Assembly: GCF_001633105.1 (NCBI RefSeq)
Contig: NZ_LUKZ01000030.1
Location: 34,929-80,718 of the forward strand
DNA from: Acidovorax sp. GW101-3H11
GTDB taxonomy: Bacteria > Pseudomonadota > Gammaproteobacteria > Burkholderiales > Burkholderiaceae_C
DNA: 45,790 nt
Direction of reading: 5' to 3'
Part shown: positions 24,906-34,451 of the stretch, piece by piece
Position numbering within the stretch: position 1 is the stretch's first letter
Layout: every line of letters starts with the position of its first letter
Program-made: the position numbers and the translations under genes
The notes under the pieces: generated by a model
Seen by the model: only the letters and a program-made list of their open reading frames with translations
The model's database searches: none
Told to the model about the DNA's origin: nothing

Positions 24906-25565
24906 TCAGACTTCGGTCACGAACTGCTCGCGGGGGCGGCGCACCTTCTTGAGGTTCACCAGCCAGTCGCCTTCATCGGCGCGGTAGCCCAGGGGCAGGA
25001 TCGCCACGCTGCGCAGGCCACGGGCGCGCAGGTCCAGGATTTCGTCCAGCGCATTGGGGTCGAAGCCTTCCATGGGGGTGGAATCCACTTCTTCAAACGC
25101 CGCAGCGATCAGCGCAGCGCTCATGCCGATGTAGGCCTGGCGTGCGGCGTGCTGGAAGTTCACCTCCGCATCGCGCTGGGGGTACATGCCCAGCAACATC
25201 TGGCGGTAGTTTTCCCAGCCTTCGTTCTTGAAACCGCGCTGCTCATTCGTCAGGTCGAACATCATGTTGATGCGGTCGGCCGTGTAGTTGTCCCACGCAG
25301 CAAACACCAGCAGGTGCGAGCCGTCGGTGATCTGGGCCTGGTTCCAGGCGATGGGCTGGATCTTGGCGCGCACTGCGGGGTCGGTCACCACGATGATCTC
25401 GAAGGGCTGCAGGCCGCTGGAGGTGGGGGCCAGGCGGGCGGCCTCCAGGATGCGCTCGACCTTCTCCTGCGGCACCTTCTTGGCGGGGTTCATCTTCTTG
25501 GCGGCATAGCGCCATTGCAGCTTGTTCAGCAGGGGTTGGGCGGCGGTGGTGTCAACGGGGTTCAT
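24906..25565 (-). CDS. Nitroreductase-family NAD(P)H-dependent oxidoreductase
   Basis: The 219-residue flavoprotein belongs to the nitroreductase fold (NfsB-like). These FMN enzymes reduce nitro groups, quinones or enones. Marks: the FMN-binding start WRYAAKKMNP, RLAPTSSGLQPFEIIVV, and the C-terminal GYRADEGDWLVNLKKVRRP with the basic pair that contacts FMN phosphate. The ATG at 25565 has AGGAAA upstream; in-frame codons further up read through low-complexity DNA and are not used. It is divergent from a hybrid histidine kinase gene. Its 350-bp upstream region holds a strong G-rich tandem array on the transcribed strand. Confidence 0.92.
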   Translation of the reverse strand: MNPVDTTAAQPLLNKLQWRYAAKKMNPAKKVPQEKVERILEAARLAPTSSGLQPFEIIVVTDPAVRAKIQPIAWNQAQITDGSHLLVFAAWDNYTADRINMMFDLTNEQRGFKNEGWENYRQMLLGMYPQRDAEVNFQHAARQAYIGMSAALIAAAFEEVDSTPMEGFDPNALDEILDLRARGLRSVAILPLGYRADEGDWLVNLKKVRRPREQFVTEV

Positions 25566-25690
25566 GGCAAGGTTTCCTGAAATCGGCAAAAGGGGTTGGG
25601 CAAAGAAAAAGCGGATGGTTGAACTGTAGAGACCCGGCTTTCTTTGAGTAAGCCCCGCTGCGGAAAAGGATTGTTCGCAATCGGTCAACA

Positions 25691-25743
25691 ATCGCCCCCA
25701 TTTCGCCCCCATTTCGCCCCCTATTCCGCCCCCCATTCCGCCC
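25691..25743 (-). repeat. 11-12 bp tandem array with G-quadruplex potential
   Basis: On the plus strand, C-runs of five or six bases (25695-25699, 25706-25710, 25717-25721, 25729-25734) are separated by ATTTCG or similar. On the minus strand this gives four G5-G6 tracts with 6-7 nt loops, a strong quadruplex motif. It lies about 130-180 bp upstream of the nitroreductase start on that gene's own strand. Confidence 0.85.
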
Positions 25744-25845
25744 GGCAACCCGCAGACACCCAGCGCCCGCAGCCTGCGGGCGTACACTCGCAGCCATGCG
25801 TTCTGGCCCACAGCATGGCGCGGTGTGCACCCGCCCTCCCCGCCC

Positions 25846-25881
25846 CACTTCCTGCCGCACTTCCTGCCGCACTTCCTGCCC
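25846..25881. repeat. Three-copy 12-bp tandem repeat (CACTTCCTGCCG)
   Basis: CACTTCCTGCCG occurs at 25846 and 25858, and CACTTCCTGCCC at 25870, in exact 12-bp phase. The array ends 35 bp before the hybrid kinase ATG. With the array at 25691 it fills much of the nitroreductase-kinase gap; nothing else stands out there. Confidence 0.9.
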
Positions 25882-25916
25882 AATTTCCCGCTCCATTCCC
25901 TGGCCGCGCCCGCCCC

Positions 25917-28118
<2,202 letters not shown>

Positions 28119-28120
28119 TT

Positions 28121-28215
28121 CCATTTCCAAATCATTCGTGTCTAGGCGCGAAGCCGCAGGCAGTGCGGTAGCACGACAAGGCGAAGCAACAACGACACGG
28201 ATGATTTTGAATTGG
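28121..28215. repeat. 95-bp inverted-repeat (MITE-like) element
   Basis: A 22-bp arm at 28121-28142 (starting CCATTTCCAAATCATTCG) pairs with an arm at 28194-28215, 19 of 22 bases. The GC-rich middle has its own small CCGCA/TGCGG stem. It begins 2 bp after the kinase stop and its right arm covers the first five codons of the pseudouridine synthase. From memory, similar elements are common in Comamonadaceae intergenic DNA; I could not check this. Confidence 0.75.
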
Positions 28216-28872
28216 AATGAGCCCCTGGCAGGCGGCGTGCAGGCGGTGTACGAAGACGCCGACCTGCTCGTGCTGCAAAAACCCGCAGGCTTGCTGTGTG
28301 TGCCCGGCCGGGGCCCCGACAAGCAAGACTGCCTGAGCGCCCGCGCGCAAGAGCGCTGGCCCGGCGCCCTCATCGTGCACCGGCTGGACCAGGCGACCTC
28401 GGGCCTGGTGCTCATGGCGCGCCACATCGACGCACAGCGCCGCCTGAGCCACGCGTTTGCCGAGCGCCAGGTGCACAAGCGCTACCAGGCGGTGGTGCAG
28501 GGGCTGCTGGGCCCGGCAGAGCAAACGTGGCAGGAGATCGACCTGCCCATCGCCGCCGACTGGGAGCGGCGCCCGCTGCGCGTCATCGACCCCGCCCTGG
28601 GCAAGCCCAGCCTCACCCGCTGGCGCCCGCGGGCCCAGGACCCGGTGGCCGGGACCACCCATGTCGAGCTGGAGCCCGTCACCGGCCGCACCCACCAGTT
28701 GCGCGTGCACCTGGCGGCCATCGGCCACCCCATCCTGGGCGACGCGCTGTATGCCGACGCGGCCACCCAGGCGCAGGCCCCGCGCCTGCTGCTGCATGCC
28801 AGCCACCTGGCATTCACCCACCCTGGCACTGGCGCCTGGCTGGCGCTGGAGTGGGCCGCAGAATTTGAATGA
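28201..28872 (+). CDS. RluA-family RNA pseudouridine synthase
   Basis: This 223-residue enzyme isomerises uridine to pseudouridine in rRNA or tRNA. The catalytic aspartate is D63 in HRLDQATSGLVLMA. Other family blocks are EDADLLVLQKPAGLL near the start, KRYQAVVQG, and GRTHQLRVHLAAIGHPILGD. No S4 domain is present, so it is closest in size and plan to RluA (23S U746 and tRNA U32). I chose ATG 28201; an ATG at 28105 overlapping the kinase stop would add 32 residues translated from a repeat element and looks unlikely. The stop codon lies in the 61-bp repeat copy D. Confidence 0.9.
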   Translation: MILNWNEPLAGGVQAVYEDADLLVLQKPAGLLCVPGRGPDKQDCLSARAQERWPGALIVHRLDQATSGLVLMARHIDAQRRLSHAFAERQVHKRYQAVVQGLLGPAEQTWQEIDLPIAADWERRPLRVIDPALGKPSLTRWRPRAQDPVAGTTHVELEPVTGRTHQLRVHLAAIGHPILGDALYADAATQAQAPRLLLHASHLAFTHPGTGAWLALEWAAEFE

Positions 28873-28927
28873 AATAGGCTGCTACCGCGCGCCCATAAAG
28901 CGCAAGCAGCTATCAATTCAGAAGCAT
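28867..28927 (-). repeat. 61-bp dispersed repeat, copy D
   Basis: Read on the minus strand this aligns without gaps to copy A over all 61 positions: ATGCT-CT, TTGATAGCT, GCGCTT, GCGCGG and the T-rich end. It exactly fills the space between the convergent pseudouridine synthase and EamA genes and contains the synthase stop codon. Confidence 0.8.
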
Positions 28928-29820
28928 CAACTTGCCGCTGGTGTGGTCGGCCGCGACATCGCCCACTGCACCGCCAGCACGCTGGCCAGCACCACCAGCA
29001 TGCCCACCAGCGACAGGCCGCGCATGGCCTGCCCCAGCAGCGCCCAGCCCAGCACCACGGCCGTGACGGGGCTGAGCAGCAGCAAGGACGACACGGCCAC
29101 CGAAGGCAGCCGCGCCACCCCCCGGAACCACAGCGCATACGACAGCAACGCGCCCACCAGGCTCAGGTACAGGTAACCCGCCACATGCGTGGCGGTGAGC
29201 ACGGGCAGCGGCGGGTCCACCACCCAGGCCACGGGCGCCAGCATGATGCCGCCTGCCAGCAACTGCCAGCCGGTGAAGGCCAGCACCGGCAGGTCCGACC
29301 GCCAGCGGCGCGACCAGAAGGTGCCCGCCGCCATGCACAGCGTGCCCACCAGCGCGGCGGCCACGCCCACCATGTCCCAGCGCGCGCCCGGCGACAACAG
29401 CAGCGCGGCCATGCCGAGCACGCCCAGCGCCCCTGCGGCCAGTGCCACGGCCGGGGGGCGGCGGTGGTCCAGCGCCCAGGCCAGCCCCATCACCACCAGC
29501 GGCCCGATGGCGCCCACCACGGCCGCCACGCCGCCCGGCAGCCGGTAGGCCGCCACAAACAGCAGCGCCTGGAAGACGCCGATGTTCAGCGCCGCCAGCA
29601 CCAGCAGGCGCCACCACCCGGCCCAGTCGCCCCAGGCGGGCCAGCGGCGGCACCACAGCACCAGCAACAGGCCCGCAGGCAGCGTGCGCAGCAGTGCGGC
29701 GGTGAAGGGCCGGTCGGGCGGCAGCAGCTCGGTGGTGACGATGTAGGTGGAGCCCCAGATCACCGGGCCCACGGCGGTGGTCAGCGCGTCCATCCAGGGG
29801 GTATTGCGGGCGTTTTGCAT
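28927..29820 (-). CDS. EamA/DMT-superfamily transporter
   Basis: The 297-residue protein has ten hydrophobic segments arranged as two EamA repeats, as in the drug/metabolite transporters (PecM/YedA-like). Marks: IWGSTYIVTTELLPPDRP in the first repeat and WFRGVARLPSVAVSSLLLLSPV in the second. Members export metabolites or small toxic compounds across the inner membrane. The ATG at 29820 is divergent from a marR gene, with two palindromic operator-like sites in the 86-bp gap. The MarR protein probably represses it. The substrate is unknown. Confidence 0.92.
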   Translation of the reverse strand: MQNARNTPWMDALTTAVGPVIWGSTYIVTTELLPPDRPFTAALLRTLPAGLLLVLWCRRWPAWGDWAGWWRLLVLAALNIGVFQALLFVAAYRLPGGVAAVVGAIGPLVVMGLAWALDHRRPPAVALAAGALGVLGMAALLLSPGARWDMVGVAAALVGTLCMAAGTFWSRRWRSDLPVLAFTGWQLLAGGIMLAPVAWVVDPPLPVLTATHVAGYLYLSLVGALLSYALWFRGVARLPSVAVSSLLLLSPVTAVVLGWALLGQAMRGLSLVGMLVVLASVLAVQWAMSRPTTPAAS

Positions 29821-29829
29821 GCAATTTTT

Positions 29830-29879
29830 ATCTTCAATTCAAGATAAAAAACTCTACCATACAATCTTGAAATCAAGAT
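29830..29879. promoter_or_regulatory. Two MarR-type palindromic operators
   Basis: ATCTTGAAATCAAGAT (29864-29879) is a dyad with perfect 7-bp arms. ATCTTCAATTCAAGAT (29830-29845) is the same site with one arm mismatch. Their centres are 34 bp apart. They occupy the gap between the divergent eamA and marR starts, so one regulator could control both genes. The AT-rich sequence between them probably carries the promoters. Confidence 0.85.
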
Positions 29880-29906
29880 AAATCATCCGCAACCCCTGCT
29901 TCCACC

Positions 29907-30452
29907 ATGGCCACCCAACGCCCCCCCGACGCCGTGGACGCCATCCTCGACCAATGGCACCGCGAACGCCCCGACCTCGACGTGAGCCCCATGGGGCCGA
30001 TTGGCCGCATCAAGCGCTGCACCGCGCTGCTGGAGCGCCGGCTGGATGAAACCTTTGCCGAGTTCGGCCTGAGCTTCTGGGAGTTCGACATGCTGGCCAC
30101 GCTGCGCCGCTCGGGCGCGCCCTACTGCCTGGCGCCGACCACGCTGTTCTCCACGCTCATGGTCACCTCAGGCACCATGACGCACCGCATGGGCAAGCTC
30201 GAAGCCAGCGGCTGGATCGAGCGCCTGCCCAATCCCGCCGATGCGCGCAGCTCGCTGGTGCAGCTCACCCCGGCGGGCCTGGCACTGATCGACCGTGCGG
30301 TGGAAGCCCATGTGGCCAATGAGCACCGCATCCTCGCGCCGCTCAAGGCGGCCGACCTGGCGGCGCTGGACGCGCGGCTGTCACTGCTGCTGGCGGCACT
30401 GGAGTCGCCTGCGGGCCCACAACAGCACGTGGACATGCGTACTGCGCAGTAA
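29907..30452 (+). CDS. MarR-family transcriptional regulator
   Basis: The 181-residue protein has the MarR winged helix: an N-terminal dimer helix (RIKRCTALLERRLDETFAEFGLS), then FDMLATLRRSG, the recognition helix region LFSTLMVTSGTMTHRMGKLEASGW and the wing IERLPNPADARSSLVQLTPAG. These proteins usually repress divergent efflux genes and release DNA when a small aromatic ligand binds. It sits next to an EamA exporter with two matching palindromes between, and an SDR starts 9 bp after its stop, which may be in the same transcript. Confidence 0.93.
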   Translation: MATQRPPDAVDAILDQWHRERPDLDVSPMGPIGRIKRCTALLERRLDETFAEFGLSFWEFDMLATLRRSGAPYCLAPTTLFSTLMVTSGTMTHRMGKLEASGWIERLPNPADARSSLVQLTPAGLALIDRAVEAHVANEHRILAPLKAADLAALDARLSLLLAALESPAGPQQHVDMRTAQ

Positions 30453-30461
30453 CATGGCGGG

Positions 30462-31235
30462 ATGCCTCATAACCACCTCTATCTCCTCACCGGCGCCTCG
30501 CGCGGCATGGGTCTGGCCATGGCCCAGCAGCTGCTCAAAAGCGGCAACACGCTGATCTGCATCGCCCGCAGCACCAACCCCGATCTGGCCGCCGAGGCCA
30601 AGGCCGCAGGCGCCACGCTGGAGCAGTGGCAGCAAGACCTGTCGCAAGGCGAGCAGGCCGCGCACCAGCTGCAGGCCTGGCTGCAGGCCCAGGGCCCGCA
30701 GGCGTTTGCCAGCGCCACCCTCATCAACAACGCGGGCGTGATCCCGCGCATTGCGCCGCTGTCGGCCAGCGCCAACCCGCAGGATCTGGCCGACCTGGCC
30801 CATGCGCTGCGTGTGGGGCTGGAGGCGCCCATGCAGCTCACCGCCGCCTTCCTGGGCGCGACGGACGCCTGGACGGTGCCGCGCAAGGTGCTCAACATCT
30901 CCTCGGGCCTGGGCCGCCGGGCCATGGCGTCACAAGCCGCCTACTGCGCGGCCAAGGCGGGCATGGACCATTTCACGCGCTGCGTGGCGCTGGACGAGGC
31001 CCTCAAGCCCCATGGCGCCAAGGTATGCTCGCTGGCGCCCGGTGTGATCGACACCGACATGCAGGTCCAGCTGCGCGGCGCCGACCCAGCCGCCTTCCCC
31101 GATCGCCAGAATTTCGCCAACCTCAAGACGGGTGGCCAGCTCACATCGCCTGCCGACGCCGCCACCCGCGTGCTCGCCTGGCTGGAGCGCGCAGACTTCG
31201 GCACCAACCCCGTGGCCGATGTGCGCGAGGCGTGA
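30462..31235 (+). CDS. Short-chain dehydrogenase/reductase (SDR)
   Basis: The 257-residue enzyme has the classical SDR plan: the nucleotide-binding TGASRGMG at residues 10-17, INNAG near residue 90, catalytic serine in NISSG, and YCAAK with Y161 and K165. The PGVIDTDM segment is typical of the sepiapterin-reductase/YueD branch. It reduces or oxidises a carbonyl or alcohol with NAD(P)H; the substrate cannot be read from sequence. It follows marR by 9 bp. Copy C of the dispersed repeat lies 5 bp after its stop. Confidence 0.92.
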   Translation: MPHNHLYLLTGASRGMGLAMAQQLLKSGNTLICIARSTNPDLAAEAKAAGATLEQWQQDLSQGEQAAHQLQAWLQAQGPQAFASATLINNAGVIPRIAPLSASANPQDLADLAHALRVGLEAPMQLTAAFLGATDAWTVPRKVLNISSGLGRRAMASQAAYCAAKAGMDHFTRCVALDEALKPHGAKVCSLAPGVIDTDMQVQLRGADPAAFPDRQNFANLKTGGQLTSPADAATRVLAWLERADFGTNPVADVREA

Positions 31236-31240
31236 GCCTA

Positions 31241-31301
31241 TTACTCCTGTTTTTATAGCTACCAATGCATGATGGACGCGCGGAAGCGGCCATTTTTATT
31301 C
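31241..31301 (+). repeat. 61-bp dispersed repeat, copy C
   Basis: The last 21 bases before the terminal TTC (GCGCGGAAGCGGCCATTTTT and A) are identical to copy A, and TTATAGCT lies at the same place. It separates the SDR from bktB and ends 25 bp before the bktB ATG. Confidence 0.85.
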
Positions 31302-31326
31302 ATATTTTTTCAACAAGGACCTCCCC

Positions 31327-32511
31327 ATGACCCGTGAAGTCGTCGTCGTCAGCGCTGTGCGCACCGCCATTGGCACCTTTGGTGGCAGCCTCAAGGACAT
31401 CGCCCCCACCGACCTGGGTGCGCTGGTCGTCAAGGAATCGCTGGCGCGCGCCAGCGTGGAAGGCAAGGACGTGGGCCATGTGGTGTTCGGCCATGTGGTC
31501 AACACCGAGCCCAAGGACATGTACCTGTCGCGCGTGGCGGCCATCAACGGCGGCTGCGCCGAAGGCACGCCCGCGTTCAACGTGAACCGCCTGTGCGGCT
31601 CGGGTCTGCAGGCCATCGTGTCGGCTGCGCAGGCCATCCAGCTGGGCGATGCCGACGTGACCATCGGCGCAGGTGCCGAGGTCATGAGCCGCGCGCCCTT
31701 TGCGAGCCTGAACATGCGCTGGGGCGCCCGCATGGGCGACACCAAGATGGTGGACATGATGATCGGCGCGCTGCACGACCCCTTCCACACCATCCACATG
31801 GGCGTGACGGCCGAGAACATCGCCGCCAAGTGGGGCATCAGCCGCGAAGACCAGGACAAGCTGGCCGTGGAAAGCCACAACCGCGCCGAACGCGCCACTG
31901 CTGCGGGTTACTTCAAGGACCAGATCGTGCCGGTCACGCTCAAGTCCAAGAAGGGCGATGTGCAATACGCCACCGACGAGCACTTCCGCCCCGGCGCCAC
32001 GCTCGATGACTTCGCCAAGCTCAAGCCCGTGTTCGTGAAGGAAAACGGCACGGTGACGGCGGGCAACGCCTCAGGCATCAACGACGCGGCCGCTGCCGTG
32101 GTGCTGATGGACGCCGCTGCCGCCAAGGCCCGTGGCGCCAAGCCCCTGGCGCGCCTGGTGGCCTACGCCCACGCGGGTGTGGACCCCAAGTACATGGGCA
32201 TTGGCCCCGTGCCCGCCACGCAGCTGGCGCTGAAGAAGGCCGGGCTCACCGTGGCCGACCTGGACGTGATCGAGGCCAACGAAGCCTTTGCCGCGCAGGC
32301 CTGCGCCGTCACCAAGGACCTGGGCCTGGACCCGGCCAAGGTCAACCCCAACGGCTCGGGCATCTCGCTGGGCCACCCCATCGGCGCCACGGGCGCGCTG
32401 ATCACCGTGAAGGCCATCCACGAGCTGCAGCGCGTGCAGGGCCGCTATGCGCTGGTAACCATGTGCATTGGCGGCGGCCAGGGCATTGCGGCGATCTTCG
32501 AGCGCCTGTGA
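31327..32511 (+). CDS. bktB: Acetyl-CoA acetyltransferase / beta-ketothiolase BktB
   Basis: The 394-residue thiolase condenses or cleaves acyl-CoA units and is very close to Ralstonia BktB by recall: MTREVVVVSAVRTAIGTFGG opens both, and GYFKDQIVPV, PVFVKENGTVTAGNASG and the C-terminal ALVTMCIGGGQGIAAIFER are shared. Catalytic residues are C90 (NRLCGSG), H350 (LGHPIGATG) and C380 (TMCIGGG). BktB accepts longer 3-ketoacyl-CoAs and supplies polyhydroxyalkanoate synthesis, but it also serves fatty acid and aromatic breakdown. No other PHA gene is nearby. The ribosome site AAGGA lies 8 nt before the ATG. Confidence 0.95.
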   Translation: MTREVVVVSAVRTAIGTFGGSLKDIAPTDLGALVVKESLARASVEGKDVGHVVFGHVVNTEPKDMYLSRVAAINGGCAEGTPAFNVNRLCGSGLQAIVSAAQAIQLGDADVTIGAGAEVMSRAPFASLNMRWGARMGDTKMVDMMIGALHDPFHTIHMGVTAENIAAKWGISREDQDKLAVESHNRAERATAAGYFKDQIVPVTLKSKKGDVQYATDEHFRPGATLDDFAKLKPVFVKENGTVTAGNASGINDAAAAVVLMDAAAAKARGAKPLARLVAYAHAGVDPKYMGIGPVPATQLALKKAGLTVADLDVIEANEAFAAQACAVTKDLGLDPAKVNPNGSGISLGHPIGATGALITVKAIHELQRVQGRYALVTMCIGGGQGIAAIFERL

Positions 32512-32523
32512 TTTATTGAGCGT

Positions 32524-32611
32524 GGCGGTGGTTGCCATCGCCAGCGGCGATGCTGCCACCCGCCATTGGCAAGGCGGGCGCCGCCGGTGATCAGCGATCA
32601 TTGGCGCCCGC
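32524..32611 (+). terminator. Two consecutive strong hairpins downstream of bktB
   Basis: Hairpin 1 (32524-32564) pairs GGCGGTGG with CCACCCGCC (one bulge) and GCCATCGCC-like arms inside. Hairpin 2 (32574-32611) pairs GCGGGCGCC with GGCGCCCGC and TGATC with GATCA. Neither ends in a U-run, so they are weak terminators at best, or mRNA stabilisers for bktB. Confidence 0.55.
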
Positions 32612-32695
32612 TGGCCCTGAGCCTGGCTGCCGCCATGCTGCATGGCCCCACCCGCTGCCTGCGCATCCCACACAACGACGGAGACTTTGCTCACC

Positions 32696-33679
32696 ATGAT
32701 TCGCACCCTGCTTTCCTTCACCGCCCTGGCCTTCGCGATGGGCACCACGGCCCACGCCCAGGCGCCCGCACCGGCTGCGGCCTATCCCACCAAGCCCATC
32801 CGCCTGATCGTGCCCTTCCCGCCCGGCGGCGGCACCGACATCCTCTCGCGCCTGGTGGCCACCAAGCTCACCGAAGGCGCCAAATGGACCGTGGTGGCCG
32901 ACAACAAAGCCGGCGCAGGCGGCACCATCGGCATCGGCGAAGCCGTGAAGGCCGCACCCACCGGCTACGACATCGTGATGGGCCAGAAGGACAACCTGGT
33001 GATCGGCCCCTGGCTGTACAAGAACCTGCCCTGGGACCCGACCAAGGATCTCACGCCCGTGGCCCATGTGGCGTGGACGCCCGTGGTCATCGCCACCAGC
33101 ATCAACTCCAAGTACAAGACCCTGGCCGACGTGGTGGCCGCCGCCAAGGCTGCGCCTGGAACCATCACCTATGGCTCGCCCGGCAACGGCACCTCCATCC
33201 ACCTGGCAGGCCACCTGTTCGAGCAGGCGGCGGGCGCCAAGCTCAGCCACATCCCCTACAAGGGCTCCAACCCTGCGCTGATGGACGCGCTGGCGGGCAA
33301 TGTGGACCTGCTGGTGTCCTCGCTGCCCTCGGCCATGGGCCAGATCAAGGCGGGCAAGCTGCGCCCGCTGGCCGTCACATCGGCCAAGCGCAGCTCGTCG
33401 CTGCCCGATGTGCCCACCGTGGCCGAGTCCGGCTTCAAGGACTTTGACGTGAGCACCTGGTATGGCGTGTTTGCCCCCGCTGGCACGCCTGCCCCCGTGG
33501 TGGCCACGCTGAATGCCGAGGTCAACAAGCTGCTGGCCACGGCCGACATGAAGGCCGCCATCCAGGCCCAGGGCGCCGAGCCCGAAGCCATGACATCGGC
33601 CCAGTTGGGCGCCCTCCTGAAGAAGGAATACACGCAGTGGAAGGGCATTGTGGAAGCCTCTGGCGCGAAGATCGAGTGA
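32696..33679 (+). CDS. Bug-family (TctC) tripartite tricarboxylate transporter binding protein
   Basis: The 327-residue periplasmic protein has a signal peptide (MIRTLLSFTALAFAMGTTAHA) and the Bug/TctC fold: YPTKPIRLIVPFPPGGGTDI at the mature N-terminus, DNKAGAGGTIG, YGSPGNGTSIHLAG and HIPYKGSNPALMDALAG. Bug proteins bind carboxylates, often for TctAB permeases. No tctA or tctB lies nearby, as is common for the many orphan Bug proteins of Burkholderiales. The ATG at 32696 has GGAG 10 nt upstream. Ligand unknown. Confidence 0.94.
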   Translation: MIRTLLSFTALAFAMGTTAHAQAPAPAAAYPTKPIRLIVPFPPGGGTDILSRLVATKLTEGAKWTVVADNKAGAGGTIGIGEAVKAAPTGYDIVMGQKDNLVIGPWLYKNLPWDPTKDLTPVAHVAWTPVVIATSINSKYKTLADVVAAAKAAPGTITYGSPGNGTSIHLAGHLFEQAAGAKLSHIPYKGSNPALMDALAGNVDLLVSSLPSAMGQIKAGKLRPLAVTSAKRSSSLPDVPTVAESGFKDFDVSTWYGVFAPAGTPAPVVATLNAEVNKLLATADMKAAIQAQGAEPEAMTSAQLGALLKKEYTQWKGIVEASGAKIE

Positions 33680-33790
33680 CCCCCTGAGTCGCCTGCGGCG
33701 CCTTCCCCCTGAAGGGGGACGCACCCGGTGGCCTGGCGGAGCCAGTTCCACGGGTGCACTGGCGCCTTGGGGCGTGCCTGTTCCACGCGC
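33680..33790. repeat. Comamonadaceae-type palindromic intergenic repeat
   Basis: It contains TCCCCCT-ga-AGGGGGA (33704-33719) and a long cruciform: GCACCCGGTGG with CCACGGGTGC, and CTGGC with GCCAG inside (33721-33757). It begins right after the Bug stop. From memory such CCCCTGAGTCGCC-type blocks are frequent downstream of genes in this family. No T-run follows, so termination is uncertain. Confidence 0.6.
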
Positions 33791-33835
33791 AGTGGGCTGC
33801 GGGTAGTGTTCCGCGTTATCGAAAACTGAAATGAA

Positions 33836-33857
33836 AACGGCTCCTTTCGGAGCCGTT
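33836..33857 (-). terminator. Terminator of the uspA-type gene
   Basis: AACGGCTCC and GGAGCCGTT form a perfect 9-bp stem with a TTTC loop. On the minus strand it is followed by TTCATTT; on the plus by CTTC. It lies 18 bp after the stop of the universal stress gene and may also end plus-strand transcription from the Bug gene. Confidence 0.85.
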
Positions 33858-33875
33858 CTTCATGGGGGATGGCGC

Positions 33876-34313
33876 TCAGTCGCGCACGACCAGCACGGGG
33901 ATGTGCACCACGCCCAGCACGCGCTGGGTGACGCTGCCCAGCACCAGCTTTTCGAGGCCCCGGCGGCCGTGCGATCCCATCACGATGAGGTCGGCGCCCG
34001 AGGCTTCGAGTGCGCGCAGGATGCCGTCATGCACGGCATGGCCCTCGCCCACCAGGGCGTTGGCCTCCACGCCCGCTTCGGCCATGGCTTTTTTGGTGGC
34101 ATCCAGGGCCGCATTGGCTTCGGACATGGCGGCATTGATGTACTGCGCCTGCCCGTAGGCAAAGTCGGCGCCCACGCCGGTGAAGGGATAGGGGTCGATC
34201 ACATACACCGCTGTCACCGCGCTGCCGAAGGTTTTGGCCAGGGCTGCGGCCTTGGAAACGGCCAGCATCGAGGTCTTGGAGCCATCGACGGGAACCAGAA
34301 TGTGCTTGAACAT
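33876..34313 (-). CDS. Universal stress protein, UspA family
   Basis: The 145-residue single-domain Usp has the ATP-binding marks of the MJ0577 type: MFKHILVPVDGSKTSMLAV at the start, DLIVMGSHGRRGLEKLVLGS with the G-2x-G-9x-G(S) pattern, and IPVLVV at the end. These cytoplasmic dimers bind ATP and support survival in stress or oxygen limitation. A perfect FNR/ANR box lies 102 bp upstream of the ATG, suggesting induction at low oxygen. A strong terminator follows, so it is probably monocistronic. Confidence 0.96.
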   Translation of the reverse strand: MFKHILVPVDGSKTSMLAVSKAAALAKTFGSAVTAVYVIDPYPFTGVGADFAYGQAQYINAAMSEANAALDATKKAMAEAGVEANALVGEGHAVHDGILRALEASGADLIVMGSHGRRGLEKLVLGSVTQRVLGVVHIPVLVVRD

Positions 34314-34414
34314 GGTGCTACTCCTTAAGTGAAGGGTGGGACCAGGCTTAGAACCTGTTCAGGATCTTTGGCCTGACCATGGACACAGTGTGAACTGCCA
34401 CCATACCCCGCATC

Positions 34415-34428
34415 TTGATTCGCATCAA
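34415..34428 (-). promoter_or_regulatory. FNR/ANR box upstream of the UspA-family gene
   Basis: TTGAT-N4-ATCAA is a perfect match to the FNR/ANR consensus. Counting 22 bp downstream on the minus strand leads to CACACT, a weak -10, as expected for a class II site centred near -41.5. The transcription start would be near 34380, giving a leader of about 67 nt. Confidence 0.75.
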
Positions 34429-34451
34429 ATCGGGCGCACTCGCACCTGTTT

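Noticed and set aside
25846..25881. Short spaced repeats that could suggest a CRISPR array
   Set aside because: The 12-bp units are head-to-tail with no spacers, and no cas gene is near.
32574..32611. Hairpin after bktB as a standard intrinsic terminator
   Set aside because: No T-run follows either stem, so I list it only as a possible terminator with low confidence.
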